NCBI RefSeq assembly: GCF_025583945.1
Contig: NZ_JAOEGU010000018.1
Location: forward strand, 1 to 64,000
Length of the DNA stretch: 64,000 nt
Direction of reading: 5' to 3'
From: Methylobacter psychrophilus
GTDB taxonomy: Bacteria > Pseudomonadota > Gammaproteobacteria > Methylococcales > Methylomonadaceae
In this document: positions 15,754 to 22,552 of the stretch, one piece after another
Layout: each line of letters opens with the position of its first letter
Position numbering within the stretch: the first letter of the stretch is position 1
Position numbers and translations under genes: made by a program
Notes under the pieces: model-generated
What the model was told of the DNA's origin: nothing
Databases searched by the model: none
Seen by the model: only the letters and a program-made list of their open reading frames with translations

Positions 15754-16444
15754 AGGCAGTGATGTTGGCTATATAGCTTTGAGAGCCCACTGGTGAAGCA
15801 ATAGTACCGTTACCACCAATCCACAAGCTGTAATTACCTGCTGCCAGATTGGTAAAAAGATATGATGCAGCGCCACCAGCAACTGTTGTAGATGCTTGCC
15901 CCAAATAACTTAAGCCGCTGGTACTTCTGGGATTAACCGGAACTGCCGGAAGCGCAACATTCCATGAACCATGTTTATTGCTGGTTGCAGAAGTATCCCA
16001 GCCACTAAAAAGAGTGAACCCGGGCATAAAGGTAGAGCTTTGGCTGGTGTCAGCGGCAACATTAATTAATAAATTGCCGGTCGTATGCAAAGTAATCAAA
16101 CCAAAATCAAGTGCATTGCCCCAACTGCGAGTTGGGTTCCATCGATTAGATGACGACGCAACCGAGTATGTACTGGCTGCGCCCTGGGTTATAGCATTGG
16201 CTGTCGATACGGTGTCAGTGGCATTTGGGTTGCTATTATTTTGAATATCGGCTACCCACGTTACCGGCATTCTGCCGGTGTAACCGATTGGATTTACCGT
16301 TGTTCCATCAGACCATGGGCCGGTTGAATTAGAATTGGCTGTTGAAGGATTTAAGTTGTAAGTCACGCTGGCTTCCGTTGCCGTTGTGATTAACATCAAT
16401 GTGCTTATCGCACCGGCAATAGCCAGTTTTTTAAATTGATTCAT
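15665..16444 (-). CDS. PEP-CTERM protein, distant GWRHD-family member (copy 4)
   Basis: This 259-residue exported protein has a signal peptide (MNQFKKLAIAGAISTLML..., cleavage near TEA) and a VPVPGAIWLFGSALAGFLGLR tail. Homology to copies 1-3 is weaker but ordered: SWGNALDFGLITLHTTGNLL in place of GWRHDVDFGLFKSD, then FTLFSGWDTS and KHGSWN. The conserved Trp-His pair is altered (SWGN), so if it has a catalytic or metal role this copy lacks it. The leader carries an aptamer and a sigma-54 promoter as for the other family members. Function unknown. Confidence 0.8.
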   Translation of the reverse strand: MNQFKKLAIAGAISTLMLITTATEASVTYNLNPSTANSNSTGPWSDGTTVNPIGYTGRMPVTWVADIQNNSNPNATDTVSTANAITQGAASTYSVASSSNRWNPTRSWGNALDFGLITLHTTGNLLINVAADTSQSSTFMPGFTLFSGWDTSATSNKHGSWNVALPAVPVNPRSTSGLSYLGQASTTVAGGAASYLFTNLAAGNYSLWIGGNGTIASPVGSQSYIANITASPVPVPGAIWLFGSALAGFLGLRRRSVAA

Positions 16445-16493
16445 TATTTCTATTCCTGATTGTTATGTTTTGCAGTCCCTCAATGTAAAGGGA

Positions 16494-16563
16494 GCAACCC
16501 GGCTATCTTGCAGGTAAACCCAAGACCCGTAGTTTTCCGACCCCGCTTCACAACGGGAGTGGC
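16494..16563 (-). promoter_or_regulatory. GEMM-I (c-di-GMP-I-like) riboswitch aptamer, copy 3
   Basis: On the minus strand it starts GCCACTCCCGTTGTGAAGCG, continues GGTCGGAAAACTACGGGTCT and ends GATAGCCGGGTTGC. The otherwise invariant GGAAAGC block reads GGAAAAC here, a single change in the core. A TCCCT/AGGGA hairpin (16476-16493) follows directly. The change may weaken or alter ligand binding. Confidence 0.7.
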
Positions 16564-16666
16564 TTTATAGCATATGGTTTTTAAATAAGCCCTTACAGCG
16601 CTCTCTTTTTCTAATAGCAGGCAGACACGATAATTATTGCTTGTCTGGTCTATCGGATAATTAATT

Positions 16667-16682
16667 AGCAGGTTTCATGCCA
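16667..16682 (-). promoter_or_regulatory. sigma-54 (-24/-12) promoter
   Basis: TGGCATGAAACCTGCT on the minus strand, GG-N10-GC, 104 bp upstream of aptamer copy 3. The conserved upstream box lies 25 bp further upstream. It is divergent from the promoter at 16942 across a ~260-bp shared region. Confidence 0.75.
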
Positions 16683-16707
16683 TCTTTTAAATAAACAGTG
16701 AAAGGTA

Positions 16708-16723
16708 TTACTTACAACAGGTT
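16708..16723 (-). promoter_or_regulatory. conserved box upstream of sigma-54 promoter (site 2)
   Basis: AACCTGTTGTAAGTAA in gene direction, differing from site 1 at one position and ending 25 bp before the -24 element. Confidence 0.5.
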
Positions 16724-16898
16724 GGATAAATATTTAAGTTACGGTAAGTAACAAATTGCGGCTAGGTTAACGGTTGATTAAGTAAGTTGTGTTATTTAGC
16801 ATAAATTTTTTAAAAAGTAGGTGATATCCCTGTTTTTTAATGAAAATTGGTTGCTCTAGTGCTTGTTTTTGTTGTGATCGTAATTGTTAATATTAAGT

Positions 16899-16914
16899 AA
16901 CCTATTGTAAGTAA
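16899..16914 (+). promoter_or_regulatory. conserved box upstream of sigma-54 promoter (site 3)
   Basis: AACCTATTGTAAGTAA, one change from site 2, ending 27 bp before the -24 element of the plus-strand promoter. Sites 2 and 3 face outward in the shared divergent region. Confidence 0.5.
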
Positions 16915-16941
16915 ATACTTAAATTCTGCTTTAAAAAAAAA

Positions 16942-16957
16942 TGGCACAAAATCTGCT
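16942..16957 (+). promoter_or_regulatory. sigma-54 (-24/-12) promoter
   Basis: TGGCACAAAATCTGCT is the best match to the RpoN consensus in the window. It lies ~115 bp upstream of aptamer copy 4 and drives the 17243-19343 operon. Confidence 0.8.
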
Positions 16958-17070
16958 TGGTACATAACGCTCTATGATAGATAGGGGCAAGAGCCAGTAA
17001 TAACACTGATGACTGGTTCACTTTCAGGAAAGATGGTGCGGAAAGGGATGCTGTAAATGCTTTAAAATTT

Positions 17071-17141
17071 GCCACCCCCGTTGTGAAGCGGGCTCGGAAA
17101 GCTACGGATCTTGGGTTTAACTTAAAGACAGCCGGGTTGCC
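17071..17141 (+). promoter_or_regulatory. GEMM-I (c-di-GMP-I-like) riboswitch aptamer, copy 4
   Basis: It starts GCCACCCCCGTTGTGAAGCG, continues GGCTCGGAAAGCTACGGATC and ends GACAGCCGGGTTGCC, all GEMM-I landmarks with a GTGA-capped stem. A 10-bp hairpin at 17140-17165 (CCTTTCTCGT / ACGAGAGAGG, one G-T pair) reuses the last two aptamer bases, and TGTTTTT follows eight bases later. This is the expected layout for a switch between aptamer and a downstream stem. The start codon is ~100 nt further on. Confidence 0.75.
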
Positions 17142-17242
17142 TTTCTCGTCATTTAACGAGAGAGGGCGCTGGTGTTTTTCTGATGATAGTTAATTATTAG
17201 TAAAACGCCGGATAGAGTGACTTTTAAAAACGAGAAATAACG

Positions 17243-18229
17243 ATGACAAAAACAAAATTAGCTAAAGCAATTGCTTTGACAATTACTGGCGTTGCTTTAA
17301 CTGCAGGTTCTGTTTCCAGCGCCTCTGCGTCTTCAACAACGATGTACAATTTGTTTCATAGCCAAGGTACGGTTCCTTGTGCGCCTTGTTCTGCCGGAGA
17401 AACGGATGGTTGGGTTTGGGGTGGTGTGGCTGATAGTACGCCTTCCGGAACGGATACGATTGATCTGGCGACCGGTGCTGGTTGGTTAGGTACTGCTGCT
17501 CAAGACAAAACCCCTCTTGGTTATAAAGGCGGCGGTGTTTTGCATTGGGCAGTACAACTCAACGGCGGCGGTACAGCGCAAATATCCAATGCCGATTCAA
17601 TTGCCCGTTATGGCGTATCTGCTGATATTGATATTGCCAAAGGTGGCTGGAGTGACAATATTAGTGGAAATACTGGAGTAGCTGGCGGATGGCGACATGA
17701 TGTTGATTTCGGTCTTTTTAAATCCGATATCGCTGGCTTGGTTACCCTAAGCGCACTTGCTGTTAACGGCACTAGCCCAACGACTACACCCAACATTGGC
17801 TTTACCATCTTTAAAGGCATGGATATCAGTACCGCTAGTTATCTTCACCACGGTGCATGGAACTCCACCAATAACGCATCAGGCTTAACCTCGGCTTCAT
17901 TACCCGGTGGGGGCACTAACTTTTCTGGCTTGGCATCTGGTACTACTGCAGTTAAAAACGCTGCGGCAATTGCCAATATCGTGGCCTATAGTGTGGGCGG
18001 CGCTTCGACCAGCAACTTGAATGATATTAGCTTTACTGCTGAAGCCGGTCAAATCTATACTATTGCTTTAGGTGGTTATAGAGCGGGTGGTTGGGTTGAT
18101 ACGTTGGATGGTTATAAATTAAATGTTGGTCAAGTCAGCGCTGTTCCCGTTCCTGGCGCCGTGTGGTTGTTTGGTTCTGCCATGGCCGGTTTCTTGGGTT
18201 TGCGTCGTAGTAAAAAATTCGCCGCTTAA
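17243..18229 (+). CDS. PEP-CTERM protein, GWRHD family (copy 3)
   Basis: This 328-residue exported protein has a signal peptide ending near ASA and a VPVPGAVWLFGSAMAGFLGLR tail with an RSKKFAA end. It is the closest relative of the 3391-4314 product. Shared features are STTMYN, VPCAPCSAGETDGWVW (a CxxC pair), YKGGGVLHWAVQLNGGG, ADIDIAKGGWSD, GGWRHDVDFGLFKSD, FTIFKGMDIS, HHGAWN and AEAGQIYTIALGGYR. It is first in a plus-strand operon with two smaller exported proteins. Function unknown; the conserved Trp, His and Cys residues are the ones to test. Confidence 0.85.
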   Translation: MTKTKLAKAIALTITGVALTAGSVSSASASSTTMYNLFHSQGTVPCAPCSAGETDGWVWGGVADSTPSGTDTIDLATGAGWLGTAAQDKTPLGYKGGGVLHWAVQLNGGGTAQISNADSIARYGVSADIDIAKGGWSDNISGNTGVAGGWRHDVDFGLFKSDIAGLVTLSALAVNGTSPTTTPNIGFTIFKGMDISTASYLHHGAWNSTNNASGLTSASLPGGGTNFSGLASGTTAVKNAAAIANIVAYSVGGASTSNLNDISFTAEAGQIYTIALGGYRAGGWVDTLDGYKLNVGQVSAVPVPGAVWLFGSAMAGFLGLRRSKKFAA

Positions 18230-18332
18230 TTTTTTTAAGCGCAACAAGCTGTTTTGCTTCCTCAAGCAACCTAGTCTTCAATTGCGCTTTTTATAATTCA
18301 AAAATAATTAATAATAACCAAGGAGCTTAATT

Positions 18333-18785
18333 ATGAAAAAAATCTTATTTATCGCCACAACTTTACTGGTATCTTCACAAGCTTTTTCTGCAAGCACACC
18401 TTGCACACAAGCCAATTTGGTAGGCAACTATGTCATGTACCAAGCGGCTATCAATCATCATAATCACATGGGTCGCTGCACCATAAATATTGTTACCGGT
18501 GGTGCTTTAACCGGTAACTGTGAGTTTGGCAATAACGCCGCTAATGAACCTGGCTATAACGGCCCTGTTTATGGAACGGCATCCATGAATACTAATTGTT
18601 CAGCGACTGCCAACATTAGTTTTGATCCGGTTCCTGGCATTGTCCATATCGATTCTTACTTTGACCTGCAATTTACACCAAACAAAGAATCATTTGTTGG
18701 TAACTTCACCAATACTTTTGGGGTTGAAGGCATTACTAACGGTACACGTTATTCAACTGTACTACCTGCCACTACTGCACCTTAA
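18333..18785 (+). CDS. small exported protein, unknown
   Basis: This 150-residue product has a clear signal peptide (MKKILFIATTLLVSSQAFSA) and an AAGGAG box 7 bases before the ATG. The mature part has four cysteines (PCTQAN, GRCTIN, GNCEFG, NTNCSA), probably two disulfides, and a beta-rich, Asn/Gly-rich character. There is no sorting tail, so it should be periplasmic or secreted. It lies between two PEP-CTERM genes in one operon. I do not recognise the family. Confidence 0.75.
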   Translation: MKKILFIATTLLVSSQAFSASTPCTQANLVGNYVMYQAAINHHNHMGRCTINIVTGGALTGNCEFGNNAANEPGYNGPVYGTASMNTNCSATANISFDPVPGIVHIDSYFDLQFTPNKESFVGNFTNTFGVEGITNGTRYSTVLPATTAP

Positions 18786-18797
18786 GGATTATTGATC

Positions 18798-19343
18798 ATG
18801 ACTATTAAATTTTTGGCGGCCGCTTTTATTGCCGGCTTTATGATAATTGCTCCTGCACAGGCATCGCTTTATAACTTTACCCAAACCGGCTATGAAGAAG
18901 GCGCTTCTATTTCAGGTTCATTTAGTGCTAGCGACGTCAATAGTGATGGCTGGATCTCAGGCGCAAGCTGGTCAAATTTCACTGAAATTTCTGACTACAC
19001 AGTCTCTTGGTCCGGTAACTCGTTAGTGTCGGCGTTTACGCATATCTTTGCCGATTTGACTGCTTTAAACTACCAGCCATCCAGAACAGAGCTGGGAGAT
19101 GTTGATCCTGAAATAATAGCTTCCAACTGGTTTACTACAACAGGCTTTATCTATGTGAGTGGAGTAGGTGCAGGTTCTCAAGGTGGCTCTGTATTAAATA
19201 TGGCACTTGGTACTGAATCATTGACCACAAATTTAATTCAAGTCACCCCCGCAGCTGTTCCCGTACCTGCCGCTATTTGGTTGTTCGGCAGTGCCATGGC
19301 AGGCTTTATAGGTTTACGTCATCGTAACAAAAGCGCCGCTTAA
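18798..19343 (+). CDS. PEP-CTERM exported protein
   Basis: The 181-residue product starts at the ATG with AAGGA nine bases upstream; an in-frame TTG at 18792 is less likely. It has a signal peptide (AQA) and a VPVPAAIWLFGSAMAGFIGLR tail with an RHRNKSAA end. The body (YNFTQTGYEEGASISGSF, then SDYTVSWSG) resembles short PEP-CTERM proteins of unknown function. It is last gene of the 17243 operon, 12 bp after the preceding stop, followed by a strong terminator. Confidence 0.8.
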   Translation: MTIKFLAAAFIAGFMIIAPAQASLYNFTQTGYEEGASISGSFSASDVNSDGWISGASWSNFTEISDYTVSWSGNSLVSAFTHIFADLTALNYQPSRTELGDVDPEIIASNWFTTTGFIYVSGVGAGSQGGSVLNMALGTESLTTNLIQVTPAAVPVPAAIWLFGSAMAGFIGLRHRNKSAA

Positions 19344-19397
19344 TTTCTTTTAAACGCAACGGACTGCTTTACTCTCGCAAACAGTCTTGTCTCACGA

Positions 19398-19430
19398 AAC
19401 CCGCCGAAGGCTACTCTGGCGGGTTTTTTT
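19398..19430 (+). terminator. rho-independent terminator
   Basis: AACCCGCC (19398-19405) pairs with GGCGGGTT (19418-19425) and runs into a T-tract. It ends the 17243-19343 operon before the convergent sulfotransferase gene. Confidence 0.9.
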
Positions 19431-19471
19431 ATGCCTGGCGTCGTCGCTTCCACCAAATGATTAATTTGCTG

Positions 19472-21001
19472 TCAGTCGTCGTAGCTATAAGCGCTGATGA
19501 ATGGTTGTAACCAAGTCGAGATTTCTGCATATTCGGCTTTGTAATGCCGCCAACGACCAACTGATGATGAATACAGCGGTTGTGCGACTTGGTTAAAGCT
19601 GGGGCTGGCAATGTATTTGCCGGCTGCCTGTTTATGAAAATCCGCAACGGCTGGATCCCAATTTACATCCAAAAAATCAAAAACTTTACGAAATGCCGGT
19701 TCAAACTGGAATACGGCATCTTCATAACGAAATTCGATAAAATCCATGGTTAACTGTGGCTTTATCGTCATCCACCAATCCATAACCTGCGCATAAAATT
19801 GTCCAGTATCTTGCCAGCTAAGTAGATGTACGGTTGAAGGTGTGGGTATCATGGTCTGCATAAAGCAACTCAGGCAGACATCACGAGGATCACGCAGCAG
19901 GAAAACCAGTTTGGCATCAGGAAAAATACAGTTGATCAGTCCTAAATCAATGGTGTTCATGGTGGTTTTATCAAGTAACAAGCGACTGCCAATCTTGTCG
20001 CCGTATAAGGCATGGGCTCTGTGCCAGTAAAATTCTCGCAAGTGCAGTACACCGGCTAAATCAAGTTTCCTCAGTTGATCCGGTACGCTGCCCTGGTTGT
20101 GGGAAAGCCGGTTTAATTCTTTAACCACGGTAACAATTAAATCGGTTTCGTCAGCGACAAAAATATCAGGGTTAGCACCCAACACTTCCTGGGTCAACGT
20201 GGTGCCGGTACGCATAAAACCCAGCAAGAAAACCGGCGCAGGTTGATCAGCCGGAAACAGGGTGTTTGACCAGCGCCCCAGTAATTCGTGGTCAAACCCG
20301 GCTTTATTGATTTTCAGCATCTGTGGTACCAATTTTACGTCTTGGCGTGATACTTCAGGCAGGCGTTTGGAAACGTCGGCTGATTGATGCAAATGCGTAA
20401 AAACCTGGTCATACTCGCCCAGTTTATCGAGGAAGCGAGCCAGTTCTTTATGAGCCCTGAATTGTTCTTCAGGGGTTAGTGACGGGTTTTGTAGTACTTT
20501 TTCCAGTCGGCGTTTGGCCTCTGCCGTAAGGCCGTCTGCAGCTTCCAGAGTTGCCAGCAGAATGGCCAATGTAGCGCTATCTGGAACCAGTTGTAATGCT
20601 TTTCGACCTGCGGCCAGAGCGGACTTTTTTTGATTCAGTCGTGAATGTGTCAAAGCCAGTAATTGAAAGCCTCTGACGAAACCGGGATTAATCAGTACTG
20701 CTTGTTTGCAGACATCAAGAGCACCTGGATAATCATGCCAATATTGCAGTTGATCAGCCATATCCAGAGCCAGCTGGGTATCGCGACTTTTACGGGCTTT
20801 TTTTAGTAATAATTGACCTGACTGACGTAAATGAATGATGCCTTGGTCACGCTGACCTTGCCAGCAAAGCGATTGTCCCAGACAAGCCAGGACTTGCGGA
20901 TCTTTGGGGGTTTCTGTTAAGGCTTTGGTAAACCAACCGACGGCTTCAGCAATATTCTTTTGTTGAATGGCGGCCTGGCCGAGTTGCATAAATTGGCTCA
21001 T
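19472..21001 (-). CDS. TPR-repeat sulfotransferase
   Basis: This 509-residue protein has helical TPR repeats over ~1-210 (GQAAIQQKNIAEAVGWFTKA, then LGQSLCWQGQ and further units). The C-terminal half is a sulfotransferase (Sulfotransfer_3 type): the PAPS 5'-phosphosulfate loop is GFMRTGTTLT (261-270) and the 3'-phosphate element is VFLLRDPRDVCLS. No signal peptide is seen, so it acts in the cytoplasm, transferring sulfate from PAPS to an acceptor that may be a saccharide or protein. It is convergent with the PEP-CTERM operon. A role in modifying exported surface polymers is plausible because exosortase loci often neighbour exopolysaccharide genes, but the acceptor is unknown. The cysDN genes at 31-34 kb could feed it with activated sulfate. 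Confidence 0.85.
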   Translation of the reverse strand: MSQFMQLGQAAIQQKNIAEAVGWFTKALTETPKDPQVLACLGQSLCWQGQRDQGIIHLRQSGQLLLKKARKSRDTQLALDMADQLQYWHDYPGALDVCKQAVLINPGFVRGFQLLALTHSRLNQKKSALAAGRKALQLVPDSATLAILLATLEAADGLTAEAKRRLEKVLQNPSLTPEEQFRAHKELARFLDKLGEYDQVFTHLHQSADVSKRLPEVSRQDVKLVPQMLKINKAGFDHELLGRWSNTLFPADQPAPVFLLGFMRTGTTLTQEVLGANPDIFVADETDLIVTVVKELNRLSHNQGSVPDQLRKLDLAGVLHLREFYWHRAHALYGDKIGSRLLLDKTTMNTIDLGLINCIFPDAKLVFLLRDPRDVCLSCFMQTMIPTPSTVHLLSWQDTGQFYAQVMDWWMTIKPQLTMDFIEFRYEDAVFQFEPAFRKVFDFLDVNWDPAVADFHKQAAGKYIASPSFNQVAQPLYSSSVGRWRHYKAEYAEISTWLQPFISAYSYDD

Positions 21002-21320
21002 ATTTTTATCGTTAGTAGTCAGGTTACAAAAAAGAATCGGATGAAGTCAGATCAAGGTCTACTTGCCTTAATTTCGGGTATTTTAACACAGCAAAAAAAC
21101 CGTCCAGAATCCAAAGCGGACAAAGCTGCTTAATTTGGATCTACCAGATTTTCTGGGGGTGACGGTATGCAGGAGTGAAAATAACCGCTTGATCATATGG
21201 TTTTTTTAGGAAAGTGACTTTAGCCGTATTTTTTTAACGGCTCAAGTCGCCTTCCGCGATCATTTTTTAACGGGGCGTACGGTGTGCCGTTCCTACGTAA
21301 ATCCAAAGGCAAGATAACGG
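21002..21320. other. intergenic region with weak structure
   Basis: No gene is visible. An AGCCGT / ACGGCT stem (21222-21227 and 21237-21242) with an A/T loop could end transcription of the upstream 21321-22079 gene. Around 21058-21090 the text TCTACTTGCC...CGGGTATTTTAAC weakly resembles the flank of the 14400/15541 direct repeat. Confidence 0.4.
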
Positions 21321-22079
21321 TTATGCAATCAAGCCGGTTTTCTTGCGACCGAATAAACCAAACCCGGCCAATGCGCTAGCGAAAAGCCAGACAGCAGCAG
21401 GCAGGGGAACGGATGAGACGGTTATGTTTTGGCCGTTGGTAGCGATATTCATTGTGGCGGAGCTAAGCGTAATACTATAGTCAGCATGATCAGTAACAGG
21501 ATTAACAAAACCTGATGGCGAGGAGAAGGCATCACCTCCATTGATACCGGAAACCGCTTCAGTGGGTGTCAATCTGTAATCTGCCACCAGATAGAGATAG
21601 TCGCCTGCTGCCAGGGTAACGGTAAAAGACGGGTCACGTTTGTGAAGAGAGCCGTCGGCTGAACCAATGGAATTACCGGTCGAAGTATAAGAATCGGTCA
21701 ATTTGATGGTGGCATTATTGACGGCGGAGCAATTGTTATTGACATCGTCGCAACGAGCCAGAAAATCTGCGGCTGCCAAAGGATTACCAGTATCTTTGTA
21801 AAAATTGGTTTCCGGGTCTAAAAATGTCAGTTCGCCGTCGCCGTTTAAATCAGCAGTTGCACCAGCCGCATTGGCCTCATAGCCCAGTAAGTCAATGTTA
21901 AACGAACCGGCGTTGAGCATGTGAATATGCCAGGTATCAAAAGTGGTTCCTGCCCCGATTTTGTTGATAGTTCCAGAAACCGCCGTGGTATTGGCCTGAA
22001 CATGGGCTAATGGTATCAACGCCAACAGTAATAAACTTGCCGCTAGCAGGGAAGGTTTTAGGGCGAAAGGGCTTTGCAT
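21321..22079 (-). CDS. PEP-CTERM exported protein (DVUA0089-like)
   Basis: This 252-residue product has a signal peptide (residues 1-29, VQA) and a VPLPAAVWLFASALAGFGLF tail with a GRKKTGLIA end. The mature part has TTFDTWHIHMLNAGSFNIDL, a calcium-loop-like DLNGDGELTFLDPETN stretch and a YLYLVADYRLT segment. This layout reminds me of the DVUA0089-type pre-peptidase/jelly-roll PEP-CTERM proteins, an assignment I hold loosely. Two cysteines (ARCDDVNNNCS) may bridge. It has its own sigma-54 promoter, divergent from that of the di-heme cytochrome gene. Confidence 0.8.
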   Translation of the reverse strand: MQSPFALKPSLLAASLLLLALIPLAHVQANTTAVSGTINKIGAGTTFDTWHIHMLNAGSFNIDLLGYEANAAGATADLNGDGELTFLDPETNFYKDTGNPLAAADFLARCDDVNNNCSAVNNATIKLTDSYTSTGNSIGSADGSLHKRDPSFTVTLAAGDYLYLVADYRLTPTEAVSGINGGDAFSSPSGFVNPVTDHADYSITLSSATMNIATNGQNITVSSVPLPAAVWLFASALAGFGLFGRKKTGLIA

Positions 22080-22141
22080 TTTTAATTCCTTTAATATGGG
22101 TAATAAATTGATTGAATCCGATTAGATTCGTAGAGATCAAC

Positions 22142-22157
22142 AGCAAGTATTACGCCA
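22142..22157 (-). promoter_or_regulatory. sigma-54 (-24/-12) promoter
   Basis: TGGCGTAATACTTGCT on the minus strand, GG-N10-GC, ending 62 bp before the start codon of the 21321-22079 PEP-CTERM gene. No GEMM aptamer fits in the short leader. Confidence 0.65.
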
Positions 22158-22477
22158 ATAAGACTGCAAAGAGAGTTATTTTTAGCTAAAAGTATCGGGA
22201 GGGATGTAATCCGGACAAACAAGGTCCGTTGCGCCGTGCGGACGTGCAAACCCACGACCAGGTTGGCGGGAATAGAGTATGGGGATGGGTAGAAGATGTA
22301 TGACTGTCAATAAGGGTTAAGTGATTTCCTGTAAAAAAATAGTCCACGCTAAGCTTAGCTAGATGATTTTTTTGCAAAAGTGTGTGATATCCCATAGAAA
22401 CGGATTTTTGTACGTCAAATAACTTAGTTTGAAAATTGACTGATTAGTCAAGGCTCATAATGACTACAAAAAGAAAG

Positions 22478-22493
22478 TGGTATAAATATTGCT
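22478..22493 (+). promoter_or_regulatory. sigma-54 (-24/-12) promoter
   Basis: TGGTATAAATATTGCT, GG-N10-GC, 59 bp before the first start codon of the di-heme cytochrome gene. The rest of the divergent gap (22158-22477) shows only a small GTCCG/CGGAC hairpin near 22224-22243. Confidence 0.6.
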
Positions 22494-22552
22494 AATAATT
22501 TAAGCGAAGATGTAATTAGATACCTACTTAACCCGGGCTTAGGTGATTTTCT

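Noticed and set aside
22186-22395. 69-residue minus-strand frame upstream of the PEP-CTERM gene
   Set aside because: No signal peptide or protein-like composition. It overlaps a GC-rich hairpin region that looks like an intergenic repeat.
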